Shown piece after piece: positions 12,901-21,440 of a stretch of DNA of 64,000 nt. The notes beneath the pieces are model-generated. The model saw only the letters and a list, made by a program, of their open reading frames with translations. It made no database searches and was not told the origin of the DNA. The DNA lies in NCBI GenBank assembly GCA_024704765.1, contig JAKMXF010000321.1:124001-188000 (forward strand), read 5' to 3'. Numbering within the stretch: the first letter of the stretch is position 1; each line of letters opens with the position of its first letter. The DNA comes from Oopsacas minuta (Eukaryota > Porifera > Hexactinellida > Lyssacinosida > Leucopsacidae). Made by a program: the position numbers and the translations under genes.

Positions 12901-13216
12901 GGTGTCAGCCCATATAAACAACGAGTAAACAACTCACGTCTGGTCCCAAGAAAAATCTGATTAAACTTGAGTAAGGCAGGAATACAACAAACCAAGACAA
13001 AACAACAAAAATAAAACACAAAATTTTCACACCAAAAATATTCCAATCAAATCTCTGTTTTCCCTGCTTTTTGATTGGTGAAATAGTTATTACAGAATTT
13101 GGCCGAATTTTGTGATTAAAAATTTTTGCATTTTTTTGTCTCAAAATATTTTCATCAACAGATTCATAATCTGACACATTTGGCAGTTTCTTGATTGGAC
13201 TGGAATGCGCCGACAT
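9955..13216 (-). CDS. Frizzled-like multi-pass receptor lacking a cysteine-rich domain
   Basis: Six exons, 13216-12938, 12625-12538, 12342-12138, 11711-11656, 11451-11347 and 10844-9955, total 1623 nt (540 aa) in one frame. Residues 1-67 are hydrophilic and basic, followed by a signal-anchor-like hydrophobic segment (ILCFIFVVLSWFVVFLPY). A short loop with NGSLCVPICGTWHPGG leads into seven more hydrophobic segments, including FAFPQVIPFYLFVCAG, FWYLFYVAAVLLILMFPF and TGIVAMFIVPLTLILGL. The spacing and the PLVCLPTPTG loop resemble TM2-TM5 of Frizzled/Smoothened. No Frizzled CRD is encoded, and the KTxxxW Dishevelled motif after TM7 is absent. Class F affinity is therefore tentative; another 7TM family is possible. 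The 3' end is about 120 bp from the NWD1-like start on the same strand. Exon joins are well supported by phase. Confidence 0.6.
11094..11162. mobile_element. 69-bp palindromic MITE with TA target duplication
   Basis: Termini CAGTAAACATTGGATATAACGAC and GTCGTTACATCCGATGTTTACTG are near-perfect inverted repeats, flanked by TA on both sides (11092-11093, 11163-11164). That is the signature of a Tc1/mariner/pogo-type non-autonomous element. It sits in an intron of the Frizzled-like gene. Confidence 0.85.
11477..11618. mobile_element. MITE with ACTAGACTC termini
   Basis: The left end ACTAGACTCTGCTTAATAG and right end CTATTAAGCGGAGTCTAGT are inverted repeats. The interior carries GGGTCCAAATGGCCTCTGGT, also seen in variant form at 13610-13640, 49265-49290 and 54485-54510. 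A fragment at about 10949-11023 shares GACTCTGCTGAATAG and the CACTTGGCCAGAAA block, so this is a family. It sits in an intron of the Frizzled-like gene. Confidence 0.75.
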
Positions 13217-13596
13217 TTGAAAAATTCCTTTTGAACATTTTCGTTACTTTTTAATATTTATAAGCAAGTTTGGCGCCCAAACTTTGAAATGCATGCATAT
13301 TGAAACCACAATCTGATTAGTCAATAGAAAAGTGGCTCAAGAAATATTCGAAATTGAATAACAGACCATTGTCAATTAAATTAAATAACGATATGGAACT
13401 AATTAAATGATAGTTCCATATTGTCAACAGTATATATGTATTTTGTGAAAATTATGATTAAAGTGCTTATTAAAATATAGTCAGAATTGTTGGGTTTCAA
13501 TAGTGGCCGTGGAAAGTGTCATTAATTAGATTTAAATTAGCATATGGTACATTTTATGGGACACATGTGGACCTGAAGTGAATATTTCATAAAGGG

Positions 13597-13885
13597 TATA
13601 CTCCACTTAACCGGGTCAAAATGGCCTCTGGTACCGATGTAATTAGAATAATTAATTTTGTATATACATTTGTTTTAACACCTTTGTACAGAGGTTTTCT
13701 AGGTGATTGGCTGACACCTAAAGTGTCATTCAACAACCATGAAAGAGGACACAATGTGCTGACTGCTGTAATTAGTACAGAATCAAAATGATATATCCCA
13801 CTATGAATATTTATAATTCCAGTAGACTCCACTCAATAGTGTTATACAATAAACACAACAAACAAACATTTCCAAACAATAACAA
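13597..13885. repeat. Repeat block upstream of the propeller gene (R4 left copy plus direct repeat)
   Basis: The segment at about 13640-13775 is an inverted copy of about 16368-16500, sharing GTATATACATTTGTTTTAAC, the TTGTACAGAGGTTTTCT block and GACACAATGTGCTGACTGCT. A second motif at about 13847-13885 (ACAACAAACAAACATTTCC) recurs in direct orientation at 16505-16545. A partial MITE end of the 11477-11618 family begins at about 13599. The rest of 13217-14214 holds no gene that I can see. Confidence 0.7.
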
Positions 13886-13933
13886 CTTATTGTTTCAACT
13901 AATGAAAGTAATAATTAACTAATTTGGTAGAAT

Positions 13934-13974
<41 letters not shown>
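13934..13974. repeat. (CAA)n microsatellite
   Basis: Roughly 13 uninterrupted CAA units in the spacer before the 14215 gene. Confidence 0.92.
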
Positions 13975-13975
<1 letters not shown>

Positions 13976-14214
13976 ATCTAAATATGACTTTCGCCATTGA
14001 AAATTAAATTTTGAGATTTTCAGTTTCATAGAAAGCAATTATGCAATTGTGTCGCTAATTGTGTCTATTATTAAGCCACATTATGAAACACATTACTTCA
14101 CATAGAAAGTAATACTTAATTCTAATACAAATTCTAAAGAAGAGATATTTCTATAAAAGAACTGAAGACAACATTTATAATAAATAAATATTAACTGAAG
14201 ACAAAGAATTTGAA

Positions 14215-16269
14215 ATGGCAACAAACATGAGCCAGGTAACACCTTCAAAAGCTGAGAAGATGTTGAAGAAGTACCAGGATAGATTAAAGGAAATTCTGTC
14301 CATTGACTTACTAGAACTTACAGTGAACGAAATTTCCGAATTGTCTAGAGGGTTCCAGTTGGAAATGGAAACTCTAAATAGCAAGAAGGCCTCCGTACTG
14401 TCCACAGAAACACGTGTATCCTTGAAGGAACGATATACCGGAATAATACAGGAGTACAGGAATATTGCTAGGATACCAAATATCCTCAATGAAATGGAAA
14501 GAATTACAGCGACATATGACGTAAACATTGATAGAATTCTTAACAAGTTATCACCTCTCTACAAAGATTATGAATCTGTAATCTCCAGTAAAATACTTCC
14601 TGTCCCTCTCAAAGATTCATTCCAGGAGCCATACGACCAGCATTTAGAGAAAATATCTCTACTAATCATCCATGACTACCTCCCTACTGATATCAAAGAC
14701 AGCCTCTTCTACATAGAGAGGACTCTAGCAGAACCTTCCCTATACTCCCTAAACGGTCTCATCATGTGGAAGGAGACAGCTGAGCAAAAGATTCATAGAA
14801 TTCAGAATTTGCTAGTCCCTAGACTCCCAAAACCGATCGAGAGTGTGATAGTAAAGAGATACGAATCTCTGAGATTGAGACTGAAGGCAGAGATCTTAAA
14901 GATGAGGACTTATCCTATTCCAGAACCTTGGTGTTCATGTTGTATGAGGAAGGAAATGACACACTTGATTGAGGGAGAATTCATTTTCTATGTAGATCCT
15001 GAAATAAAGGAAGACATGAAACCAGTGAATCCATCCAAGAGAGACCTGCTTCCCGGGGGTATCACACGTCAGGAGTATGACATGAGGTTAAACAGACTCA
15101 ATATGGAGTATGCGATAGCTAGAGATGAGTTAGAAACCAGGAATGCAGATAGGATAGAAGAGAAATGCAAAGAGATGGAGGATTGTTATGCAGTTGTTGA
15201 GGAGAAGAGAGTGACTTTCACATTCAATGAACTATCTTTCCTGTACAGAGACGCTAGGTCTCTAGAATATCTCGTCAGGAAGAATAAGGAGGATAAGGAT
15301 TTGAAGGAAATATATGATATAATACAAAGAACGATCCGTCACTATTACGACAACAGAATAGACATTCCTTCATTTGCTATCGACACTGATAACGATCCCA
15401 TGTGGATAGCTCCACCCAAAGAAGAGAGGAACAGCCCTGTAGCATCTGGTGTTGATAGAGGTGGAGGAAGTCACCAATTAGATACACTAACTGATATAAT
15501 TGCGGTTATGAATAACGTAATAGTAGCGGATAGATACGGTGATACAGTCACACTCTACAGGGCTAGAGATCTTGCAGCTACAGTTTCGCATCATGATCCT
15601 CATTTAGCTACTACTCCTGTCTCATTGACATACTTCAAACAGTCCGTATTCGTGTGCTATACGAGTTTATTAGTACAATTCAGCTTAACATGGAAAGATA
15701 GTAAAGTACATATACCTGACATGAATCGTGAACACACCATCTCAATACCACAGGCTTGTTGTACCTCCCCTAACAGTAAGCATTTGTATGTGGGGACTCT
15801 TAAGCCCAGTCTCATCCGTATGCAGGTAGATCCTCTCCGTATAGAACAAGAATACCCACTCAATCCTATCTTGCATACCAAGATACCTAACAGGCATCCA
15901 TGGCTACAGAACATGAAGGCTGTTGGGGATTATGTTATATGTCTCTTCACAGGATCTCCCTCTCCTCTACAAATCTTCTCTCTAAAAGGAGTACTCATAA
16001 GGTCTATACTCACAGAGGATCAGATAGTAGGAGCATACAACTTCAACCTGTTCTATAATCCTATCACAGATGAATTGAGAATATACATATGTGATTTCTG
16101 GGATAATTCCATCAAAGTGTTTGGCCTGTCTGGTAAATTCATAGAAACAGTTTGTGAGACAGGACATGGACTGTGTCAAATATTCCGTCCCTCTTGCATA
16201 TTTATAGAAGACTCTGGCTATGCTACAGTTGGTGACATGAAGGAGGACAACTGTCTACAGAGGCTCTAA
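14215..16269 (+). CDS. Intronless coiled-coil plus NHL/beta-propeller-like protein
   Basis: A 684-residue single-exon protein. Residues 1 to about 370 are helical and charged, with likely coiled coils and a CSCC cluster near residue 240 (PWCSCCMRKE). From about 420 to the end there are repeated strand-rich units (DIIAVMNNVIVADRYGDTV, RIYICDFWDNSIKVFGLSGK, SCIFIEDSGYATVGD) that look like NHL-type propeller blades, as in TRIM2/3/71, but with no RING or B-box. It may be a ligase-independent TRIM-NHL relative; function unknown. I find no copy of GGAACT/AGTTCC, GGCGCC or CCAATC in its 2.05 kb, unlike every neighbour. Inverted repeat copies flank it. Start is an ATG with a clean upstream stop context. 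Confidence 0.75.
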   Translation: MATNMSQVTPSKAEKMLKKYQDRLKEILSIDLLELTVNEISELSRGFQLEMETLNSKKASVLSTETRVSLKERYTGIIQEYRNIARIPNILNEMERITATYDVNIDRILNKLSPLYKDYESVISSKILPVPLKDSFQEPYDQHLEKISLLIIHDYLPTDIKDSLFYIERTLAEPSLYSLNGLIMWKETAEQKIHRIQNLLVPRLPKPIESVIVKRYESLRLRLKAEILKMRTYPIPEPWCSCCMRKEMTHLIEGEFIFYVDPEIKEDMKPVNPSKRDLLPGGITRQEYDMRLNRLNMEYAIARDELETRNADRIEEKCKEMEDCYAVVEEKRVTFTFNELSFLYRDARSLEYLVRKNKEDKDLKEIYDIIQRTIRHYYDNRIDIPSFAIDTDNDPMWIAPPKEERNSPVASGVDRGGGSHQLDTLTDIIAVMNNVIVADRYGDTVTLYRARDLAATVSHHDPHLATTPVSLTYFKQSVFVCYTSLLVQFSLTWKDSKVHIPDMNREHTISIPQACCTSPNSKHLYVGTLKPSLIRMQVDPLRIEQEYPLNPILHTKIPNRHPWLQNMKAVGDYVICLFTGSPSPLQIFSLKGVLIRSILTEDQIVGAYNFNLFYNPITDELRIYICDFWDNSIKVFGLSGKFIETVCETGHGLCQIFRPSCIFIEDSGYATVGDMKEDNCLQRL

Positions 16270-16286
16270 TCTCCTGTCCCATTGTT

Positions 16287-16314
16287 TATTATTATTATTA
16301 TTATTATTATTATT
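16287..16314. repeat. (TTA)n microsatellite
   Basis: About nine TTA units just downstream of the 14215-16269 gene. Confidence 0.9.
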
Positions 16315-16367
16315 TGTTGTTTATTTCCCAATTATAGTGATTAGTGTGTTTATACATTTACTAGTAC

Positions 16368-16545
16368 AGCAGTCAGCACATTGTGTCTCTTTCATGGCTG
16401 CTGAATGACACTTTAGGTGCCAGCCAATCACCCAGAAAACCTCTGTACAAAGGTGTTAAAACAAATGTATATACAGAATTAATTATTCTAATTATTATAC
16501 AATAAAAACAACAAACAAACATTTCCAAACAATAACAGTCAATAA
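16368..16545. repeat. R4 right copy plus direct repeat
   Basis: About 130 bp (16368-16500) matching 13640-13775 in inverted orientation, followed by the AACAAACAAACATTTCC motif also at 13847-13885 in direct orientation. With the left block it brackets the intronless gene. Confidence 0.7.
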
Positions 16546-16585
16546 GTTATAAATTAGGGAAAACAAACAAACAAACAAACAAATC

Positions 16586-17026
16586 TCAATTGAAATGTGA
16601 TAAAAATGTGACACAAGTTAGAATATAATTCATTTCATCAATCAGTTTCCATACCAATCTAGCTGTTGAGTTGCTAGGCAATTCTTCAGGAATTGTTACT
16701 TCTTTAACCACTGTCACATTTTTAAATTCATAAAGTGGACACCCAAAACAACATTCACACCCATTTTCACTCATTAATTTAACCGACACATTTGCATGTT
16801 TAAAATAGAATCTGGCATTCAGTGTCATTGTCACATTTTTGACATCTATTATTGGCATAAAATTCATTGACACCTTTACGGATTCATTACGTGTGAAATT
16901 ACACATATTATTCACACATCCGGTTATGTCCACATCGAAAAGTGCCGCGTGTTCTGAGCCACAATCTCGAAACGAAAAGAAAAGTGGCAGACAAATAAAT
17001 ATCAATATAAATATGATGTATCGCAT
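16586..17026 (-). CDS. NPC2: NPC2-like (ML domain) sterol-binding secreted protein
   Basis: A 146-residue protein in one exon. Signal peptide MRYIIFILIFICLPLFFSF, then a mature ML domain starting RDCGSEHA, the usual first cysteine of NPC2. Further cysteines fall as in the family: ITGCVNNMCNF, ENGCECCFGCPLY and YILTCVTF, with several N-glycosylation sites (NFTRNES, NVT, NST). NPC2 carries cholesterol in the lysosome lumen and hands it to NPC1; ML relatives also bind lipids for immune recognition. Length equals that of human NPC2 (151). The extra CxC pair suggests a lineage-specific version. Confident at family level; orthology rather than paralogy is not proven. Confidence 0.85.
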   Translation of the reverse strand: MRYIIFILIFICLPLFFSFRDCGSEHAALFDVDITGCVNNMCNFTRNESVKVSMNFMPIIDVKNVTMTLNARFYFKHANVSVKLMSENGCECCFGCPLYEFKNVTVVKEVTIPEELPSNSTARLVWKLIDEMNYILTCVTFLSHFN

Positions 17027-17808
17027 TTGACCAATAAGAATTGAGAGCGCCTAGCGAATTTGTATTTGTAGGTGAATGGGAAAACTTAGACTGAAAAGCA
17101 GATGTAACCAGCCAATGAAATCAATGGAAACACTAATTGTTTGCTTAATGTATGCATTCAAATACGCAGAATTTATTTATGATATTTGAGTAAACAAAAA
17201 CACATCAGTTTTGATGGGATATTACGCTGATTATATTCATGTACGAAAGTACGATTTTGAGCTGTGCGGACAGCGATGGCGAAATAAGTGAAGGCATATA
17301 AAACAATTTTGTTGTTAAAATACAGTTTTTGTTCGCATATAGAGTTAAGTATATCTAAGCTTAAGGGACCGTGATAGTTACTTAGATATAACCTATGGAA
17401 TATATGCTACTTGACTGTTTATTATCATATTTGTATTGACATATAATCCACCTTCATGCCTGCGACACATGCTTAATAGGCAGAGGATTGGGGACTTAAA
17501 ACAGCCCTGGAAACTATTCGGAAACAAATTAAGCTCGTCAACTAGCGGCCCACCAGGAAAATTTCCTGGTGGCCCCTGTCAATATAAATAAGCTGTATGA
17601 CACAAGACAATATGTGGCTCATATTTGATAGTTACCCTTAGAGTTAATATTCACTTTTTATAAAATCAATGAAATAATAATTCACTCAAATATACAAGAT
17701 GATATCACATATATATCTATTTTCACATAAGTTCCAAAATAAAAAAGCCGAGGGGTAAATAAAAGATTGAAATTCAATAAATTTGTTTAGAAAACCAAAA
17801 AAAGGAAA
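17027..17808. other. Intergenic stretch without recognised genes
   Basis: AT-rich spacer between NPC2 and the small helical protein. Apart from the palindrome at 17551-17571, nothing coding or RNA-like stands out. Confidence 0.5.
17551..17571. promoter_or_regulatory. Perfect 21-bp palindrome, kappaB-like core
   Basis: CACCAGGAAA-A-TTTCCTGGTG, extended by GC-rich flanks. Its core GGAAAATTTCC fits the general GGRRNNYYCC Rel/NF-kB site. It lies about 525 bp upstream of the NPC2 start. A regulatory role is inference. Confidence 0.3.
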
Positions 17809-18252
17809 TTATTTGAATAATGAAATAAAATCGGAAAAAATTTTTTTAACTTTCGTCATCACCCATACACAGGCCCCTTTGATGCCTTCATACACAGCCT
17901 GAAATACATCTCTAATACTCTTCATTAACCATCTAAAAGCCTTCTTCAAATATTGTATCATCTCTTGAAAAAAATTCAATTTTTCTCGTCTTTCCTTTTT
18001 GGTATCATTCATTGTCGATCTACAAAAGTTTCGAGCCGTGTGATAACATTCGTCGGTACTATTCTTTATTTTCTTATCCACCCTATCGTTATATCTGTCA
18101 AGATCTTCTTGAGTTTGAATTTCTGAATTAGCCATATCCGTAAATTCTTTAGCAAGACCTTCAGATAGCTCGGAAACATTACTGTTCAGGTCACTAAATA
18201 AATCATCCCTTCTTCGCCCCTGTTCCACGTCAAGTTCCGGTAATTCGTCCAT
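17809..18252 (-). CDS. Unknown 147-residue helical protein with amphipathic C-terminus
   Basis: The first ATG is at 18252 (MDELPELDVEQGRRRDD). The N-terminal two thirds are charged and predicted helical (SNVSELSEGLAKEFTDMA, DRYNDRVDKKIKNS). The C-terminal third alternates aromatic/hydrophobic and lysine (YLKKAFRWLMKSIRDVFQ, GACVWVMTKVKKIFSDF), typical of a membrane-binding amphipathic helix. There is no signal peptide. I recognise no family; a membrane-active or apoptosis-related helix-bundle protein is possible but not shown. It contains only one copy of the local GGAACT word. Confidence 0.55.
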   Translation of the reverse strand: MDELPELDVEQGRRRDDLFSDLNSNVSELSEGLAKEFTDMANSEIQTQEDLDRYNDRVDKKIKNSTDECYHTARNFCRSTMNDTKKERREKLNFFQEMIQYLKKAFRWLMKSIRDVFQAVYEGIKGACVWVMTKVKKIFSDFISLFK

Positions 18253-18294
18253 TCTCCTAGATTTCAATAAAATTCGGACGTATTATTTCAGTAC

Positions 18295-18480
18295 ATTATT
18301 ATCAAATATTACATAATTTGGTTAACTATTCCTGAGATTTCTCATTAACAATTCGAGAACTACTGTTTGGATGCAAAATAATAATGGCAGAAATCAGCCC
18401 ATCAGGTGTTAAGTCACCAAAAAATTGTAGATTGAATGTGTAATACATATGATACAACTGAGTACAGCTCTTATAGGGGG
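18295..18480. repeat. Dispersed repeat family R3, copy 1
   Basis: About 150-180 bp resembling 60375-60545, with shared stretches such as CATTATTATCAAATAT, TTTCTCATTAACAAT, CGAGAACTA and GTCACCAAAAA. Diverged, non-coding. Confidence 0.65.
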
Positions 18481-18727
18481 ATGTCCTATTGGCATGGACA
18501 ATGTAGGACGTTTGTCCGTATGCAGTGTCCTTGGAATTCTCACAGGCCAGTATGTTATGAAATTGGTACATTTTGGGATATGGTGCACAATAAATGTAGA
18601 GTAAACAAGGGTGCTATAGTTATAAAAGTAGTAAACAAAAAACAAAAACACAAATAGTTATTCTCAAATCATAGCAACTTCTTTACAAATCAGAGTTCAT
18701 AAACTGAATTTGTAATTTATTTATATA

Positions 18728-19972
18728 TTATTTTAGTTCCTCTTCAGTAACACCTTGTACTGCTAGTTCCATTTTGATATTTTTCAGGAAATTAGGGTCT
18801 GGGAATCCATGTCCTGAGGTATTAGAGTGTGGCTCAGTCTTGTGATGGATGTTATTCCATACGACACAATTCGGGCAGCCAGTTGTGACACTAGTTCCAA
18901 TTGTGAAAATTAGGCGCCGTTTCCAAGCTAAGTTCAATAGTTCCAAAACGGTTTTCCCTTCAGGACAATCTGGTACATAACAAACACGTGGGAAACCAGC
19001 CGCATTATACTTGGTTCCAGTTTCACTTACTCCGTGATGGAAACCATACCGAATTTTTATAGTTCCATATCCCTCATAACCTGGAACTGAACTACCTTCA
19101 CGTGTTACAAGCATAGTTCCATTTACAGGTTGGTCTCCAGTTTTAACACCATGGATAGTTTGGCAAATCGGACAAGAAATCGATAATTCGTTTACTTTCA
19201 TATTTGGTGTCGAATCAAGCATAGTTCCAATACAAACCATGTGGAAAATGTGTGAACACTTTTTGAGCGCGCAAACCACATCAAGTGGCATACTGGAACT
19301 ACGGGATTTTTTAGGAATATCTACGTCAGCTGGTTCCAGGAGAAGTGTTAGGCAAATAGGACACATTTCATCTTTCGGCACTTTTTCGCCATTTTTTATT
19401 TCAGTGTAATTATGGAAAAAAGTGTCGTATGTACCAATGGCACGCGGGAATTTATTAGGTTCGTGTTTGTATTTCTTTCTTGGCATTATGGGAGGTGCAG
19501 AAATTGTGTCGTCATGTGACGGAGGTGGTTTAGGTGTCGGGCTTGACTTTGTGCCACTTTTCCTGGGAGCGGAAATTGGCCGTGAAAATGAGAGATCTGA
19601 AGTGGCAGGAATAGTTGCAATTGGAACTGGGAGTGGCATATGATATGTGAAACTTGCTGGTTGCAGATAAGTGGCAGGGATTTGTGGCATAATTGAAGCG
19701 CCATGTGGCACTAATGGAAGCCTAACAGGAAGTGACATAGTGTCAGTTCCAATTTCACTCCTTTTGATATCTCTTTTTGTTCCAGTAGAAATATTTATTT
19801 GTTTCTTATTTAACAAATCAACAGTATAAGTATGACTATATGTTTTTATACATAGCTCTTTAGTTCCAGTTTGGTAAGTATTCTCGATTGAAGTGTTAGA
19901 ATTTACATCATATGGTGTCCAATTGGCACCATCATTGAAATACCATTGAACCATGCCACCTGAGGAAGCCAT
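18728..19972 (-). CDS. DTX: Deltex-family E3 ubiquitin ligase
   Basis: A 414-residue intronless gene; I take ATG 19972 (MASSGGMVQWYF) because upstream in-frame codons lack a better ATG. Order: one WWE domain (about 5-80, WYFNDGANWTPYD), a Pro-rich linker (PKPPPSHDD), an atypical RING (about 185-265, MCPICLTLLLEP ... CSHIFHMVCIG ... SCPICQ) and the Deltex C-terminal domain (GYEGYGTIKIRYGFHHG, NAAGFPRVCYVPDCPEG). RING-DTC ligases ubiquitinate Notch-pathway and other targets, and the DTC pocket can act on ADP-ribose. Human DTX1/2/4 carry two WWE domains, so this form is shorter. It lies head to tail behind the 20187-21117 gene. Confidence 0.92.
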   Translation of the reverse strand: MASSGGMVQWYFNDGANWTPYDVNSNTSIENTYQTGTKELCIKTYSHTYTVDLLNKKQINISTGTKRDIKRSEIGTDTMSLPVRLPLVPHGASIMPQIPATYLQPASFTYHMPLPVPIATIPATSDLSFSRPISAPRKSGTKSSPTPKPPPSHDDTISAPPIMPRKKYKHEPNKFPRAIGTYDTFFHNYTEIKNGEKVPKDEMCPICLTLLLEPADVDIPKKSRSSSMPLDVVCALKKCSHIFHMVCIGTMLDSTPNMKVNELSISCPICQTIHGVKTGDQPVNGTMLVTREGSSVPGYEGYGTIKIRYGFHHGVSETGTKYNAAGFPRVCYVPDCPEGKTVLELLNLAWKRRLIFTIGTSVTTGCPNCVVWNNIHHKTEPHSNTSGHGFPDPNFLKNIKMELAVQGVTEEELK

Positions 19973-20186
19973 TGAGAGGTGACAATAATTGGAATTATGT
20001 ATTAAACAAGCTAGTATGTGTAACAATATTCATATAAAGTTATTAAACTGGAACCAAAGGTGTTACAATTATAACATACCCGAGAGAGGTCATAAAATGG
20101 TCCAAATTACCCCAATGAATAACACCTACATATATTGACACCTCATAAAAATAGTTTAATGCTGATATTTGATTGGTTTAAATAAA

Positions 20187-21117
20187 TCAATTCTCGGAAT
20201 TTGGTTCCTCTTTTTCTTCAATTAAATCTGAGTTTAAGTTTATAGGTGTATATGGTTGTAAATTGGCGCCCGTTTCAAAGCCCCCTGTTGGCACATAGGG
20301 TTCATAATCTGATCCCAACTCTGTGATCTCATTGGTCGACAGAGAACTGATCCCTTTCGACTCCTGGGCGCCAAATGGACTGATAAGTTCATCAGCCAAT
20401 GAAATGTCTCCCCGCTGTATTTCAGTTGGCACTGTGGGTATATAAGGCTCAATTTCTTGCTCAACTGGCGAGGTGTCAAAATGTGGCGTTAATGTGTCGG
20501 GGGTGAACTCAGAAAGTGGCGTTTGTATAATATCTTGGTTCCGGTTTTGAATCTGGTAGAATGACTGGTCTTTTATAGTTCCAATTTGAAGATCAGTAGG
20601 CTTAATTAGTTCCGGTTCATCTGTTATTTCTGTAGAATATGATTGATTGAATTCTTCCATTAATTGGCCCCATGGATTCTCTAGCATACTAGAACTGTAG
20701 TATTGAGTAATATCAGTTTCATGATAGTTCTAAACAAGTAAACAAACAAGTAAACAAACAAGTAGATAACCAGTAAACAAGCCAATAAACAAATAGGTAA
20801 ACAAGTAAACAAACAAACAAACAAACAAACAAATAAACAATACTTAATACCTTGTGGTAAGATCCTTTTCCTCTGCTTCTCTGCATATTGGAACTGGAAC
20901 CAAATTTATATCTTCCCTTTCCAGAGTGAGATTGTTCAAATTGGAACTGACATTTATAATCACCCGAGTGTCCTGAAGAGAATGGAGAGTTCAATTCTGA
21001 TTGGCCAGGTCGAGGAGGTGGTGGAATAGGTGGTAAAGGTTGGTATCTAGGGTGAGGATTGGAATGTTGTCGCCTGCCACTATTATATCCTCTTTTTTGA
21101 AACCCTCTATTAGCCAT
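20187..21117 (-). CDS. Unknown low-complexity protein with PY[IVT]P repeats
   Basis: Two exons, 21117-20851 and 20729-20187, phase 0, give 269 residues. The N-terminus is Arg/Gly/Pro-rich (RGFQKRGYNSGRRQ, PLPPIPPPPRPGQ), as in RNA- or SH3/WW-binding tails. The second exon is acidic and carries three spaced copies of a short motif: EPYIPTVP, EPYVPTGG and QPYTPINL. No globular domain is evident. The 121-bp intron is largely AAAC repeats. Function unknown; a disordered adaptor or RNA-granule protein is a guess. Confidence 0.65.
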
Positions 21118-21189
21118 TTCACAGATTTGTTGCTATTATATACAATAAATATTATCTTTAAATAGTAGCCAGGGTGATTATTCATATTT

Positions 21190-21350
21190 TAACACCCTAT
21201 GACGGGGGGACATAACATATAATCATATACGACATACCATGAATATATTCACCAACGCCCTAACATGCTACTGTGACGTGTTAGGTCCCAGTTTCCATGG
21301 TTATCTCGCTGGTCTTATACCGAACGGCTGCGAGGAGGACACATGGTCCA
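21190..21350. repeat. Dispersed repeat family R1, inverted copy
   Basis: Inverted relative to 765-945 and 24045-24160; shares GTCCCAGTTTCCATGG and GAATATATTCACCAA. It occupies most of the spacer between the 20187-21117 gene and TACO1. Confidence 0.6.
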
Positions 21351-21440
21351 TATTGTGACCCATGAGATCAAAAACATATATAACATTAGATAAAATAATC
21401 AATAATTACTAGACTACAACATTAGTTCCAATTGGAACTA

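Noticed and set aside
13587-13832. 81-codon minus-strand frame
   Set aside because: Falls on dispersed repeat segments; no protein features.
14175-14546. Minus-strand hydrophobic frame
   Set aside because: Antisense shadow of the 14215-16269 gene.
20719-20850. Hydrophobic repeat tail read through after SYHKVLS
   Set aside because: It is translation of an AAAC-rich intron; a donor at 20850 and acceptor at 20730 remove it.
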